Shown here: piece by piece, positions 54,771 to 62,621 of the stretch
Layout: every line of letters starts with the position of its first letter
Numbering within the stretch: the stretch's first letter is position 1
Origin: Rhizobiaceae bacterium
Lineage (GTDB): Bacteria > Pseudomonadota > Alphaproteobacteria > Rhizobiales > Rhizobiaceae
Assembly (NCBI GenBank): GCA_029233925.1
Contig: JARGOX010000004.1
Location: 62,001 to 126,000, forward strand
Direction of reading: 5' to 3'
Length of the DNA: 64,000 nucleotides
Position numbers and translations under genes: made by a program
Notes under the pieces: model-generated
What the model saw: only the letters and a program-made list of their open reading frames with translations
Database searches by the model: none
What the model was told of the DNA's origin: nothing

Positions 54771-54961
54771 GCAACAGTCCCGGTACAAACCAGACGGGCC
54801 AATGGCAAGGAACTGCGCTGATTGCACAACTTGAAACGTCGCCGCCGAACCGGGCGTACTATTATTCACGGCATGCCGAATCATTTGACAGAAGCGCCGG
54901 CATCGCCTGTCACCGCCTTTCAAAGGTTTGCTTTGCCGGTTCATGGAATATGGACCAATAA
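54767..54961 (+). CDS. Small ORF, 64 residues, overlapping the CoA-transferase stop
   Basis: ATG at 54767 overlaps the CoA-transferase TGA (ATGA). The product reads MSNSPGTNQTGQWQGTALIA at its start and AGSWNMDQ at its end, with a Tyr-rich middle. No family recognised. It fills most of the gap before the flavin-reductase-fold gene; it may be a genuine small protein or fortuitous. Confidence 0.25.
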   Translation: MSNSPGTNQTGQWQGTALIAQLETSPPNRAYYYSRHAESFDRSAGIACHRLSKVCFAGSWNMDQ

Positions 54962-55009
54962 TGCCGCTATTTGCATAAACAAAATCATGAATCATATCAG
55001 GAAGACCAG

Positions 55010-55621
55010 ATGTTCTACGACCCCCGCCACGACGACCACGGCCTGCCTCACAATCCATGGATGGCGCTTATCGTGCCGCGCCCGATCGGCTGGATTTCCA
55101 CCGTCGATCAGGCAGGGATACGCAACCTCGCTCCCTACAGCGCGTTCAATACGATATCGTCGCGTCCTCCCTTCGTCATGTTCTCGTCAGACGGTGACAA
55201 AGACAGCATCATCAACGCAGAGGCCACTGGCTTTTTCTGCGTGAATATCGCTACATTCGAGTTGCGCGAGGCGATGAACCGGAGTTCCGCGCCCTATCCC
55301 CCCGAGATCGACGAATTTGCCGCCGCCGGCCTTACAGCAGTCCCTTGCGAGAACATTCCCTGTCCGCGGGTCGCCGAAGCGCCGGTATCGATCGAGTGCA
55401 TGCTGTCACAGATCATCCTGCTCACACCCGCCAGCGGCGCCCCATGTACCAACCGCATCGCTATCGGTGAGGTCGTGGGCATTCATATCGACGAAAGGGT
55501 GCTGCGCAACGGCAGGGTGGACTCGGAACTGCTGCAACCTCTCGGGCGGATGGGTTACCGGGATTACACCGTTTCCACGCGCGCCTTCGAAATGATCCGC
55601 CCCGTGCTCGACGAGAGCTGA
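55010..55621 (+). CDS. Flavin reductase-like domain protein (FMN-binding split barrel)
   Basis: 203 residues starting MFYDPRHDDHGLPHNPW after CAGGAAGACC. The pattern ALIVPRPIGWISTVDQAGIRNLAPYSAFNTISSRPPFVMFSS, then FFCVNIATFELREAMNRSS, belongs to the DIM6/NTAB flavin reductase fold. It could bind FMN and reduce flavin for a partner oxygenase, but no oxygenase is seen here. It lies between the CoA-transferase and enoyl-CoA hydratase genes in the same orientation. Confidence 0.8.
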   Translation: MFYDPRHDDHGLPHNPWMALIVPRPIGWISTVDQAGIRNLAPYSAFNTISSRPPFVMFSSDGDKDSIINAEATGFFCVNIATFELREAMNRSSAPYPPEIDEFAAAGLTAVPCENIPCPRVAEAPVSIECMLSQIILLTPASGAPCTNRIAIGEVVGIHIDERVLRNGRVDSELLQPLGRMGYRDYTVSTRAFEMIRPVLDES

Positions 55622-55651
55622 TACCCTAGGAAAGCTGAAAGGAGCCCCCCG

Positions 55652-56419
55652 ATGAGCCACACCGAAACCCTTTCGGTCGAAGTTGCCGAATACATCGCCA
55701 CGATCACCATCAACCGCCCACCCGTCAACGCGCAGAACAACCAGTTTCGCGACGAGCTGGTGCATGTCATCGACGTGCTTGGCGATCGTACGGATGTGCG
55801 CGCAATCATTCTCACCGGCGAGGGCAAGGCCTTTTCCGCCGGGGCCGACCTGTCGGAGCGCCCGACGCAGGAGCCGGGTCATTACACCACCCACAACCGC
55901 CGGGTGCGGGCAAGCTTCGACTGCCTGCTCGAGTGTCCCAAGCCGATTATCGCGGCCCTGAACGGAGCGGCCATCGGCGCCGGCTGCGTCACGGCGCTTT
56001 GCTGCGACATCATCGTGGTATCGGAGAAGGGCTTCCTGCAAATGACCGAAGTCAAGGTCGGTCTCGCAGGTGGCGTGGCCCATGTGCGCCGTCACTTCGG
56101 CGAAAGCGATGCGCGGATGATGATCTATACTGCCCGCCGGGTCTACGGGCCGGAACTGCTTCGCATGAACGTGGCCTCGGCCTGCGTGGCACCGGAAGAT
56201 CTGCTGGACACGGCCAGAGCGATCGCCAGCGACATCACCAGGGCCAGCCCTTCCGCCGTGCGCGCTGCCAAGAAATCGTTCCAGATGACCGAAGGCGTAT
56301 CGATCTATGATGGTTACCGCTTTGAACAGGGCCAGACCAGGGCGCTTTCGACCTCGGAGGACACAGCCGAAGCGATGGCCGCGTTTCGCGAGAAGCGGTC
56401 GCCGGTTTTCAAGAGCTGA
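55652..56419 (+). CDS. Enoyl-CoA hydratase/isomerase (crotonase) family protein
   Basis: 255 residues. The oxyanion-hole segments are AFSAGADLSERP and ALNGAAIGAGCVTALCCDIIVVSEKGFLQMTEVKVGLAGG. One of the two catalytic Glu positions of classical hydratases is retained (QMTEVKVG) while the second lies in an altered GLAGGVAHVRRHFGES context, so a lyase, dehydratase or isomerase activity on another CoA ester is possible. Ribosome-binding site AAAGGAG. It closes the rightward CoA operon. Confidence 0.85.
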   Translation: MSHTETLSVEVAEYIATITINRPPVNAQNNQFRDELVHVIDVLGDRTDVRAIILTGEGKAFSAGADLSERPTQEPGHYTTHNRRVRASFDCLLECPKPIIAALNGAAIGAGCVTALCCDIIVVSEKGFLQMTEVKVGLAGGVAHVRRHFGESDARMMIYTARRVYGPELLRMNVASACVAPEDLLDTARAIASDITRASPSAVRAAKKSFQMTEGVSIYDGYRFEQGQTRALSTSEDTAEAMAAFREKRSPVFKS

Positions 56420-56468
56420 AGAGGGGTTTGCCGCTCCTGAAACGGCGCGGCAAACATCAACCCGGCGT

Positions 56469-57221
56469 CTATCGCAAAGTCACCTCGATCTTCATCATGT
56501 CGCCCCGGTAGATGCCGATGGCCAGCAGGATGATGATTCCATGCTGGTTGACGACCATCCGCTGTACCTTGGCCACGGGATCGCCGATGGAGATGTTGAG
56601 TTCCGTCGCGGTTTCGAGATCCGCGGCGCCGATGGTGACAATCTGGTTGGCTTTTTCAACCGTCTGGCCCGGAATGTCGGAGACCAGACGCATGGCCGTG
56701 ACCTTGGTGTAGTTGTCCTCGGGAATCGCTTCACAGATGCTTTCATCCACGAAAACGTCCGCCAGCAGGAATGCCGCGCCGTCACGGTTATGCTTGCGTC
56801 GCAAGTGCCGATAGGAAGTGGCAGCCGCGCCAAGGCTGCCCTCGTAGCGGGGCAAGTTCACACCGCGCTCGTCGCCGAGAATTTCGATGGTTGCGTTATC
56901 GACCGCAATGAGAAGCCCGGACCAGTCCGTCTTGACTTCGCACCACAGGTCGCGCTTGGGGCGTTCGACCACGAAAGTGCCCTTGGCGCGATAGCGCTCG
57001 ATCAGTCCCTCCTTTTCGATTATGTCGAGCGCCTGGCGTATTGTCATTGTGGCGACACCGCACTGTTCCGCCAATTCCTTGACCGTCGGTATCTTGGTGC
57101 CCACGTCCCACTCGCCGGTGTCGATCCGCTGACGGAACAGGCTGGCGAGTTGTATGTAACGCGACACATTGCTCTTTTGCATGGCCTTTACGGTCGCGTT
57201 TCCACTTTTCGCATCTGGCAT
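56469..57221 (-). CDS. GntR/HutC-type transcriptional regulator with UTRA domain
   Basis: 250 residues from ATG 57221 (GAGAGGATGTACC upstream). Winged HTH YIQLASLFRQRIDTGEWDVGTKIPTVKELAEQCGVATMTIRQALDIIEKEGLIERYRAKGTFV, then the UTRA ligand-binding domain (YRHLRRKHNRDGAAFLLADVFVDESICEAIPED; ETATELNISIGDPVAKVQRMVVNQHGIIILLAIGIYRGDMMKIEV). It sits between the CoA operon and TTT transporter 2 and probably controls both and itself, with an organic acid as inducer. Confidence 0.85.
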   Translation of the reverse strand: MPDAKSGNATVKAMQKSNVSRYIQLASLFRQRIDTGEWDVGTKIPTVKELAEQCGVATMTIRQALDIIEKEGLIERYRAKGTFVVERPKRDLWCEVKTDWSGLLIAVDNATIEILGDERGVNLPRYEGSLGAAATSYRHLRRKHNRDGAAFLLADVFVDESICEAIPEDNYTKVTAMRLVSDIPGQTVEKANQIVTIGAADLETATELNISIGDPVAKVQRMVVNQHGIIILLAIGIYRGDMMKIEVTLR

Positions 57222-57890
57222 GGTACATCCTCTCATTACGTCCCCGCCAAAGATAGGCGCGGTCGGGCATAGTATCAATCATAAAAACTAGACTTTTGGC
57301 TCTTATTGTGAAACGCCGTCGGATGAACCCCGCCTTGCCGTTGACCTGACCTTTGACCTGAATTGCAGAAGACCCTGACCCTTCAATGCGTTCCCTGGCA
57401 ACATCCTGAAATCTTCAGCCACGAATTTGCGATCCGTCAGACTGGCCCTACTCCTGACCCTGACGCGCCGGATACTGAAAGGTGCTCTTGCGAGGCGAAT
57501 GCTTGCCTCGCACAAAGACACCCAAGCAACGCTCACAGAAATGCGCACCGGTCCCGGTGTTGACAACCGACATCGATACCTTTTTAAATTATAATTATAG
57601 TTCATTATATCGTACGCGAGGGATTGAGGCCGTAAATTACGCGAAATCTTCTGCTCACGGCTCGGCCAGCCTATTGGCATCGGAATTATGCGTTGTCCCA
57701 TGTAGGGTTGAGAATGCCCCGAAACCCTTGACAATCGGCAAAATCATCCATGCCAATCGCCTAGCAACACTTTACAAAACCCATTAACCTAGTCTATAAA
57801 CATAAATGGTTTCACAGGTCATTCTCTTCGCTTATATTGACGCGTGAAACGACACCGATTTTCAACATGACACTTCCCCGGGAGGAAAAC
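57222..57890. other. Regulatory intergenic region upstream of TTT transporter 2 (about 670 bases)
   Basis: No credible gene. Visible elements: a TTGACCTGA direct repeat (57341-57349 and 57353-57361); an exact 8-bp stem-loop TGCGAGGC/GCCTCGCA (57489-57496/57505-57512); an AT-rich stretch (57580-57612). A shared hexamer AGTCTA appears near both divergent genes: as CTAGACTTTT at 57288-57297 close to the regulator, and AGTCTATAAAC at 57791-57801 close to tctC2. GntR/HutC operators often centre on GT-x-TA-x-AC-like cores, so these are candidate half-sites, unproven. Confidence 0.35.
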
Positions 57891-58856
57891 ATGAAACTGA
57901 CCGCCGCTCTAAGTCTCGCCACAGCTCTGATGCTGGGCGCAGCACCTGCCATGGCGCAGGATTTCCCAAGCAAACCGATCACCATTATAAACCCCTATTC
58001 CGCTGGTGGCCCGGCTGACCTGATCAGCCGCACCCTCGCCGAAGGCGTCAGCAACATCCTGGGTCAGCCGGTGGTGGTGGAAAACCGGACGGGTGCGGCG
58101 ACCGCGATTGCCGCAACGGCAGTCGCAAAGGCGCCAGCCGATGGTTACACGCTGCTGATCGCTGGCTCGCCAACCCATATCATCGTGCCAGCGCTGCAAA
58201 GCGTGAACTATGACGGAATCGCGGATTTCACCCCCGTGGCGACCGTTGCCCTCGTGCCAAACGTTCTTGCCGTCAACAAGAAATCAGGGATAACCAGCAT
58301 CGAGCAATTGGTGGCCAAGGCCAAGGAAAGCGACGACGCCGTCAGCTTTGCATCGGTCGGCAATGGCAGCCTGCCGCATCTGTCCGCCGCATTCTTCCAG
58401 ATCGAAACCGAAACGAAAATGGTGCATATCCCCTATAAGGGCGCGGCTCCAGCCGTCGCTGACCTGCTCGGTGGCAACGTTGACATGGGTTTCCTGAACG
58501 CCCCACCCCTGATGCCGCATTTCGAATCCGGCGACCTGATTGCCCTGGGTGTGGCTTCACCAAAGCGCTCCGCCAAGCTGCCGGATGTACCGACAATGGA
58601 AGAGCTTGGTTTCAACGGCTTCGAAATGAGCACCTGGTACGGCATTTCAGCGCCTGCCGGCACGCCTGACGACGTGGTTGCCATTCTGACTGACGCATTC
58701 GGCAAGGCTCTGGCCAAGCCTGAAATCGCCGAGCGGCTTGCTGAACGCGGCGTTGAAGTCAACTACATGGATAATCAGGGTTTCGCTGCACTTCTTGCAA
58801 GGGATTCCGATCGCATGCTCGGCTTGATCGAGAGCGCCGGCCTCGTAAAACAGTAG
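57891..58856 (+). CDS. TTT transporter 2, periplasmic binding protein (TctC/Bug family)
   Basis: 321 residues. Signal peptide ends PAMAQ. Bug signatures: DFPSKPITIINPYSAGGPADLISRTLAEGVS, ENRTGAATAIAATAVAKAPADGYTLLIAGSP, GSLPHLSAAFFQIETETKMVHIPYKGAAPAVADLLGGNVDMGF, DVPTMEELGFNGFEMSTWYGISAPAGTP. The start at 57891 follows GGGAGG. It collects the organic acid processed by the surrounding enzymes. A stem-loop follows the stop. Confidence 0.9.
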   Translation: MKLTAALSLATALMLGAAPAMAQDFPSKPITIINPYSAGGPADLISRTLAEGVSNILGQPVVVENRTGAATAIAATAVAKAPADGYTLLIAGSPTHIIVPALQSVNYDGIADFTPVATVALVPNVLAVNKKSGITSIEQLVAKAKESDDAVSFASVGNGSLPHLSAAFFQIETETKMVHIPYKGAAPAVADLLGGNVDMGFLNAPPLMPHFESGDLIALGVASPKRSAKLPDVPTMEELGFNGFEMSTWYGISAPAGTPDDVVAILTDAFGKALAKPEIAERLAERGVEVNYMDNQGFAALLARDSDRMLGLIESAGLVKQ

Positions 58857-58873
58857 AACCGCGACAAAAAAGC

Positions 58874-58899
58874 GGGGATGCCGTGCTTGCGGCGTCCCC
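58874..58899. other. 10-bp stem-loop after tctC2
   Basis: GGGGATGCCG (58874-58883) pairs with CGGCGTCCCC (58890-58899), one G-U pair, 6-base loop. No T-run. Likely separates expression of the binding protein from the genes downstream. Confidence 0.6.
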
Positions 58900-58948
58900 A
58901 TCTAAAGTGCAACAGGGTTGCGAACTCGAATTGTCTGGCGAAAAGAAG

Positions 58949-59467
58949 ATGACATTGATTGAGGGGCGGGTCTGGAAGTTCGGCAACAATATCAGCGCCG
59001 ATGACGGTATCATCCAATACTCACAGGTACCTGATCTCGGGACTTTCGATATTCCCGCGCTCAAGGCCATGTGTTTTGCTACGCTGGAGCCCGATTTTCC
59101 GCGCAGAGTGCGCCAAGGCGACATCATTGTGGCAGGCAGCAATTTTGGCCATCACAGCCACCCGCATGCCTGCGTGGCGATGAAGGAGTCAGGCATCGCC
59201 GCCGTTTTGGTCGAAAGCTGCGATTCTGCCTTCGTGCGCAAGGCGCTCAATGTCGGTCTGCCCATTATCCCCTGCCCCGGCATTACCAATTTCGCGGAGG
59301 CGGGCGATGTCCTCCGTACCGACCTTGCGACTGGAACCGTTGAAAAAGCGGGTGCAGCCGGAAGCCTTCACTACCGTCCATTTGCCGCTCAAATGATTGA
59401 AATCTGGGAGGCGGGCAACCTGGCGGATGCGCTGAAAAAACGACTGTCCGGAGTAGAAATTCCATGA
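58949..59467 (+). CDS. LeuD-like (isopropylmalate dehydratase family) small subunit with altered swivel loop
   Basis: 172 residues: MTLIEGRVWKFGNNISADDGIIQY, then the swivel-domain core GDIIVAGSNFGHHSHPHACVAMKESGIAAVLVESCDSAFVRKALNVGLPIIPCPG. LeuD proteins normally read NFGCGSSREHA at the loop; here it is NFGHHSHPHA, so the substrate-contacting residues differ. Its partner is probably the LeuC-like protein at 47621-48883. The gene sits inside the TTT operon and its stop overlaps the tctB2 start (ATGA), a strong link between transport and hydration or dehydration of the same compound. Confidence 0.85.
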   Translation: MTLIEGRVWKFGNNISADDGIIQYSQVPDLGTFDIPALKAMCFATLEPDFPRRVRQGDIIVAGSNFGHHSHPHACVAMKESGIAAVLVESCDSAFVRKALNVGLPIIPCPGITNFAEAGDVLRTDLATGTVEKAGAAGSLHYRPFAAQMIEIWEAGNLADALKKRLSGVEIP

Positions 59468-59925
59468 CCAACCGCGTCGGCAAGACCCAAAGATACAATA
59501 TATGGGAAAGTGCGATTGCCGTAATACTGGCGCTTTCGGGGGCCTATATGGTGTGGCAGGGGTTGGAATACGGCTTTGGCTCCCTGCGTCGGATGGGGCC
59601 CGGCTTTTTCCCTGTAACGGTCGGTGCAGCCCTGATCATACTGGCATTGGGCATCGCTTTTGAAACACGCTCAAGTACGGCATCGAACCCCAACCTGCCG
59701 TGGCGGCCATTGATCGCCATTGCTGTCGGGCTTGGTGCATTTGCCACGTTCATCAATCTCCTCGGAGCGATCCCGGCGACCTTTATGCTCATATTTGTAA
59801 GCATGATCGGTGACCGTTCCGTCAGTTGGAAAACCCGATTGATCACTGCGGCCGGCATCGCGGTACTGGGTTTCTTGTTTTTTGGAATTGCCTTCCGGCT
59901 CCCCATTTCCGCATTTTGGTGGTGA
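59464..59925 (+). CDS. TTT transporter 2, small membrane subunit (TctB)
   Basis: 153 residues, four hydrophobic segments, with the family motif after TM1 (YGFGSLRRMGPGFFPVTVGAALIILALGIAFE). The third and fourth helices lie in LIAIAVGLGAFATFINLLGAIPATFMLIFVSMIG and AAGIAVLGFLFFGIAFRLPI. Translationally coupled to the LeuD-like gene; 2 bases separate it from tctA2. Confidence 0.85.
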   Translation: MTNRVGKTQRYNIWESAIAVILALSGAYMVWQGLEYGFGSLRRMGPGFFPVTVGAALIILALGIAFETRSSTASNPNLPWRPLIAIAVGLGAFATFINLLGAIPATFMLIFVSMIGDRSVSWKTRLITAAGIAVLGFLFFGIAFRLPISAFWW

Positions 59926-59927
59926 CT

Positions 59928-61439
59928 ATGGATATTCTTACCGATATCGCCCTCGGTTTTCACCGAGCGATCTCTCCCGATGCTCTGTTGTTCTGTTTTG
60001 TCGGTGTCACGATCGGCACGTTTGTAGGGGTCCTGCCTGGCGTGGGAGCACTGGCCGCAGTCTCCCTGTGCCTGCCGTTTACCTACTATCTCGATCCGAC
60101 AGTGGCACTCATCATGCTGGCGGGTATCTTCTACGGTGCGCAATATGGCGGCTCGATTGCCTCCATCCTTCTCAACGTGCCGGGTACGGTCACTGCTGCA
60201 GTGACCGCGCTTGATGGTAATCCCATGACAAAACAGGGTCGCGCCGGCATTGCGCTGTTCACCGCCATGATTTCCTCCTTCATCGGTGGATCGATTGCCA
60301 TCGTCCTCATGATGTTGTTCACCCCCATGCTCGCGCAATTCGCCCTGCGGTTTTCCTCGGCCGAATACTTCATGATCATGTTGCTGGGCCTGATCGCTGC
60401 ATCGACGATCGCACCGGGTTCGCGGCTCAAGAGCTTCGCCATGATGGCCGCCGGACTGGCAATCGGCCTCGTTGGTTCCGATCTCAATACGGGCACAATG
60501 CGCTTTACTTTCGATCGAATTGAACTGACCGACGGCATCAGCCTGGTGTCCATTGCCATGGGGCTGTTCGGCGTTGCTGAAATCCTGTCGAGCATTGGTG
60601 GCGATCGGCCGGAAAAAATCGATGTTGGAAAGATAAGATTGAAATCCATGATACCCTCGCGGGCGGAACTGGGTAAAATCATCAAACCCATTTTGCGTGG
60701 AACCTTTACCGGCGCCGGTATCGGGGCCTTGCCGGGTTCCGGCGCCGTTGTCGCGACCTTCATGGCCTACGCGATCGAGAAAAAGGTGGCCAAAGATCCC
60801 TCACGCTTCGGCAAAGGCGCCATTGAAGGCGTCGCTGCCCCGGAAGCGGCCAACAATGCCTCTGTGCAGACTGCCTTTATCCCGACTCTGAGTCTCGGCA
60901 TTCCCGGCGATGCGCTGATGGCCTTCATGCTGGGTGCGATGCTGATTCATGGCATCGTCCCCGGCCCCCGGTTCATCATAGAACAGCCGGTCATTTTCTG
61001 GGGATTGGTCGTGAGTTTCTGGATTGGCAACCTCATGCTCCTGGTGCTGAACCTGCCCCTGATCGGGATCTGGGTACGCATGCTGTCTATCCCCTATCAC
61101 ATCCTCTATCCGGCAATGCTGTTCTTTATCGCCATCGGTGTTTATTCAGTTCACTATCAGGTTTTCGACATCTACATGGTATTGGCATTCGGTTTCGTCG
61201 GCTTCTTCATGAACAAGTTTGGATACCCGGCTGCTCCCCTATTGCTGGGCTTCATTCTGGGGCCGCTGATGGAGGAACACTTCAAGCGGGCATTGCTGAT
61301 GTCCCGTGGCCAATTCGACATCTTCTGGGAACGCCCGATCAGCGCCGTGTTCCTGGCGATTGTGGCAATGCTGCTGGCCTACAGTCTTTTTTCAATCGTC
61401 CGGCGGCAGAAAAATTCCAAAAACAGACCGGAGGCATGA
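59928..61439 (+). CDS. TTT transporter 2, large membrane subunit (TctA)
   Basis: 503 residues, 11-12 membrane segments. Hallmarks: VTIGTFVGVLPGVGALAAVSLCLPFTY, GGSIASILLNVPGTVTAAVTALDGNPMTKQGRAGIAL, KGAIEGVAAPEAANNASVQTAFIPTLSLGIPGDALMAFML and YPAAPLLLGFILGPLMEEHFKRALLMSRG. The start at 59928 (MDILTDIALGFHRA) fits the family better than the overlapping longer frame. Followed after 1 base by the dehydrogenase gene. Confidence 0.9.
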   Translation: MDILTDIALGFHRAISPDALLFCFVGVTIGTFVGVLPGVGALAAVSLCLPFTYYLDPTVALIMLAGIFYGAQYGGSIASILLNVPGTVTAAVTALDGNPMTKQGRAGIALFTAMISSFIGGSIAIVLMMLFTPMLAQFALRFSSAEYFMIMLLGLIAASTIAPGSRLKSFAMMAAGLAIGLVGSDLNTGTMRFTFDRIELTDGISLVSIAMGLFGVAEILSSIGGDRPEKIDVGKIRLKSMIPSRAELGKIIKPILRGTFTGAGIGALPGSGAVVATFMAYAIEKKVAKDPSRFGKGAIEGVAAPEAANNASVQTAFIPTLSLGIPGDALMAFMLGAMLIHGIVPGPRFIIEQPVIFWGLVVSFWIGNLMLLVLNLPLIGIWVRMLSIPYHILYPAMLFFIAIGVYSVHYQVFDIYMVLAFGFVGFFMNKFGYPAAPLLLGFILGPLMEEHFKRALLMSRGQFDIFWERPISAVFLAIVAMLLAYSLFSIVRRQKNSKNRPEA

Positions 61440-61440
61440 A

Positions 61441-62352
61441 ATGCAAGAGCGGCACGAATTGCTTGTCGTCGCTTCAATTCCGCCCGAATTGAGGCTGCAA
61501 CTTTCAAAAAACCATGATCTTGTGGACCGGCGGCCGGAGCCGGGTCAATCCTTACCAGGTTACCAGGTGGCCGTGACCATGAGCGTGGCGGGGATGGATG
61601 CAGCCATGATGGCGGCCCTGCCGGATCTCAGGCTTCTGGCGTGCAATGGCGCAGGTACGGACAAAATCGACCTCGCGGAAGCCGAACGGCGCGGCATCAA
61701 GGTGCAGCACACGCCCGATGCCGTGACGAATGATACCGCCGACACCGCCATTGCATTGTTATATGCGACCCTGCGCCGGGTGGTGGAAGCCGATCGCTTC
61801 GTTCGCGCAGGCAACTGGAAATCCAAACGCATGACACCGTCCAGACGCGTGTTCGATGCCAGGCTGGGAATCGCCGGCCTTGGAAAGATCGGCATGACGA
61901 TCGCACGCCGCGCATCCGCGCTTGGCATGGACGTGTGCTATTGCGGCCCGCGTGAAAAGAGTGACGTAAATTATCCCTACTACGCTGAAATCACCGAAAT
62001 GGCTGCTGCGGTCGACGTGCTGGTCCTGTCCTGCCCGGCGGCGCCGACCACCGAAAATCTGGTCAACGCCGAGGTTCTTCAGGCATTGGGCCCGAATGGC
62101 TACCTTATAAATATTTCTCGTGGCTCCGTCGTCGATGAAGAAGCTCTGATCACAGCACTTGAATCAGAACGGATTGCCGGCGCGGGTCTTGATGTATTCC
62201 GGAAAGAACCGGACATAGACCCACGTTTTCTTGTCCTTGAAAACGTTGTTCTGCAGCCGCACTACGCGTCCGTGACCACTGCAACGCGCAATGAGATGGC
62301 CCAGCTTCTGGACTCCACAATAAGCGCTTTTTTCAACGAAAACACATCCTAG
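61441..62352 (+). CDS. D-2-hydroxyacid dehydrogenase (glyoxylate/hydroxypyruvate reductase-like)
   Basis: 303 residues. NAD(P)-binding LGIAGLGKIGMTIARRASALGMDV; catalytic Arg in NISRGSVVDEEAL, Glu in VFRKEPDIDP, His in LQPHYASVT. The preceding CNGAGTDKIDLAEAERRGIKVQHTPDAVTNDTADTAIAL is typical. As last gene of the TTT-2 operon it probably oxidises or reduces the 2-hydroxyacid formed or used by the LeuCD-like enzyme. Its TAG stop (62350-62352) is partly built from the left end of the inserted MITE-like element. Confidence 0.85.
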   Translation: MQERHELLVVASIPPELRLQLSKNHDLVDRRPEPGQSLPGYQVAVTMSVAGMDAAMMAALPDLRLLACNGAGTDKIDLAEAERRGIKVQHTPDAVTNDTADTAIALLYATLRRVVEADRFVRAGNWKSKRMTPSRRVFDARLGIAGLGKIGMTIARRASALGMDVCYCGPREKSDVNYPYYAEITEMAAAVDVLVLSCPAAPTTENLVNAEVLQALGPNGYLINISRGSVVDEEALITALESERIAGAGLDVFRKEPDIDPRFLVLENVVLQPHYASVTTATRNEMAQLLDSTISAFFNENTS

Positions 62353-62621
62353 AACATGTCTGACTTTCATTGAACCACTCTGTTCGTGATCCAGTGAGCA
62401 GATGCGCCAGGAAAGCGGTAAAGAGCGATGCTTTTGCATCGGTCGAGACCTCTGACGCAGCGGGCGGCCACTGGTCTCGAACCCTTCGGGCCAGCTGTTT
62501 TTTCGCCACTATCCACGTCGTTTCGTTTGCCCGTACCTGAAGGAACGGGCTTCGCGAACCAACTTGATCCTGACCAAAAAACAACTGGCAGAGTGAATCA
62601 ATGAAAGCAAGACATGCTCTA
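62350..62621. mobile_element. MITE-like element, 272 bp including TA at both ends, no transposase
   Basis: The two ends form imperfect terminal inverted repeats of 33 bp, 28 identical positions: left TAGAACATGTCT... from 62350, right end reverse-complemented TAGAGCATGTCT... from 62621. Both end in TA, the target duplication expected of IS630/Tc1-mariner-type elements. The 200-base interior has no open reading frame I would call. It separates two convergent genes and overlaps both stop codons. Confidence 0.75.

Noticed and set aside
47454-62349. Formal genomic island with attachment sites
   Set aside because: No flanking direct repeats, integrase or tRNA were seen. The suggestion of an inserted region rests only on gene content and is kept as a hypothesis.
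62476-62500. tRNA-like GGTCTCGAACCC stretch
   Set aside because: No acceptor, D or anticodon stems can be drawn around it. It lies inside the MITE-like element.
62350-62621. Idea that the MITE-like element truncated the neighbouring genes
   Set aside because: Reconstruction of the empty TA site gives the same last codons and stops for both genes, so neither protein changed.
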